From Bacteroidota bacterium (lineage in GTDB: Bacteria > Bacteroidota > Ignavibacteria > UBA10030): 8,961 nt of DNA. Shown one piece after another: positions 7,791 through 8,961 of this stretch (positions within the stretch are counted from its first letter, which is position 1; the number at the start of each line of letters is the position of its first letter). A program made the translations under genes and the position numbers. The stretch is from NCBI GenBank assembly GCA_003519375.1, contig DOWV01000072.1, forward strand, positions 1 through 8,961, in the 5' to 3' direction. Below the pieces are notes generated by a model, which saw only the letters and a program-made list of their open reading frames with translations, did not search any database and was not told the DNA's origin.

Positions 7791-7797
7791 ACCTCCA
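7791..7797 (-). promoter_or_regulatory. Ribosome binding site of rpoC
   Basis: TGGAGGT on the minus strand contains GGAGG, with six bases between it and the rpoC ATG at 7785. It supports that start and independent initiation on the rpoBC message. Confidence 0.85.
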
Positions 7798-7816
7798 TCA
7801 AACTTTTGAATAATCG

Positions 7817-7833
7817 CTGCGCTCCTTGCGCAG
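7817..7833 (-). other. GC-rich hairpin in the rpoB-rpoC gap
   Basis: On the minus strand CTGCGC, a five-base loop AAGGA, and GCGCAG make a perfect, GC-rich 6-bp stem in the 84-base gap between rpoB and rpoC. It is followed by CGATTATTC rather than a U-run, so it is not a standard terminator. It may be an RNA processing or stability element. The function is not shown by the sequence. Confidence 0.45.
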
Positions 7834-7869
7834 TTCCCTTCGAACGTGTCGCTTCGAGACCGCCCGGCA

Positions 7870-8961
<1,092 letters not shown>

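Noticed and set aside
7799..7810. Palindrome-like TCAAAcTTTTGA in the rpoB-rpoC gap
   Set aside because: The loop would be only two bases in RNA, and the AT-rich match is easily expected by chance.

Overview
This window is a run of housekeeping genes for transcription and translation, all on the minus strand. In transcription order (right to left) they are the 3' part of rpoB, complete rpoC, complete rpsL, complete rpsG, complete fusA and the first 93 codons of tuf. It is the end of the RNA polymerase operon joined directly to the str operon. Every gene is intact where visible, and intergenic gaps are short (15 to 110 bases). I found no RNA genes, mobile elements, CRISPR arrays, phage genes or unexplained coding regions.

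The proteins look bacterial and fit the Fibrobacteres-Chlorobi-Bacteroidetes (FCB) group best. RpoC is 1431 residues long, has a trigger-loop insertion of about 185 residues (SI3-like), and reads TLRTFH in the trigger loop. RpoB has a Lys/Glu-rich insertion ahead of its catalytic lysines. The order fusA-tuf, base composition by eye around half G+C, and clear Shine-Dalgarno sites before tuf, rpsL and rpoC suggest a Chlorobi/Ignavibacteria-like lineage rather than a classical Bacteroides. That placement is inference from memory of family features, not from a database search.

Layout: rpoB 3' end (7870-8961); an 84-base gap with a GC-rich hairpin and the rpoC ribosome binding site; rpoC (3490-7785); a 110-base AT-rich gap with a near-perfect sigma70-type promoter (TTGACA, 17-base spacer, TATATT) and a strong ribosome binding site for rpsL; rpsL (3002-3379, TTG start); rpsG (2519-2986) 15 bases downstream; an 84-base gap with a perfect 6-bp hairpin just after the rpsG stop; fusA (332-2434); a 50-base gap with a tuf ribosome binding site; tuf 5' end (1-281).

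The beta and beta' subunits form the catalytic centre of RNA polymerase. S12 and S7 belong to the small ribosomal subunit (decoding centre and head). EF-G drives translocation and EF-Tu delivers aminoacyl-tRNA. With no recognisable terminator between rpoC and rpsL, the str genes are probably transcribed both by read-through from rpoBC and from their own promoter. I see no new biological system here. The points worth a second look are the promoter, the TTG start of rpsL, and the small intergenic hairpins.
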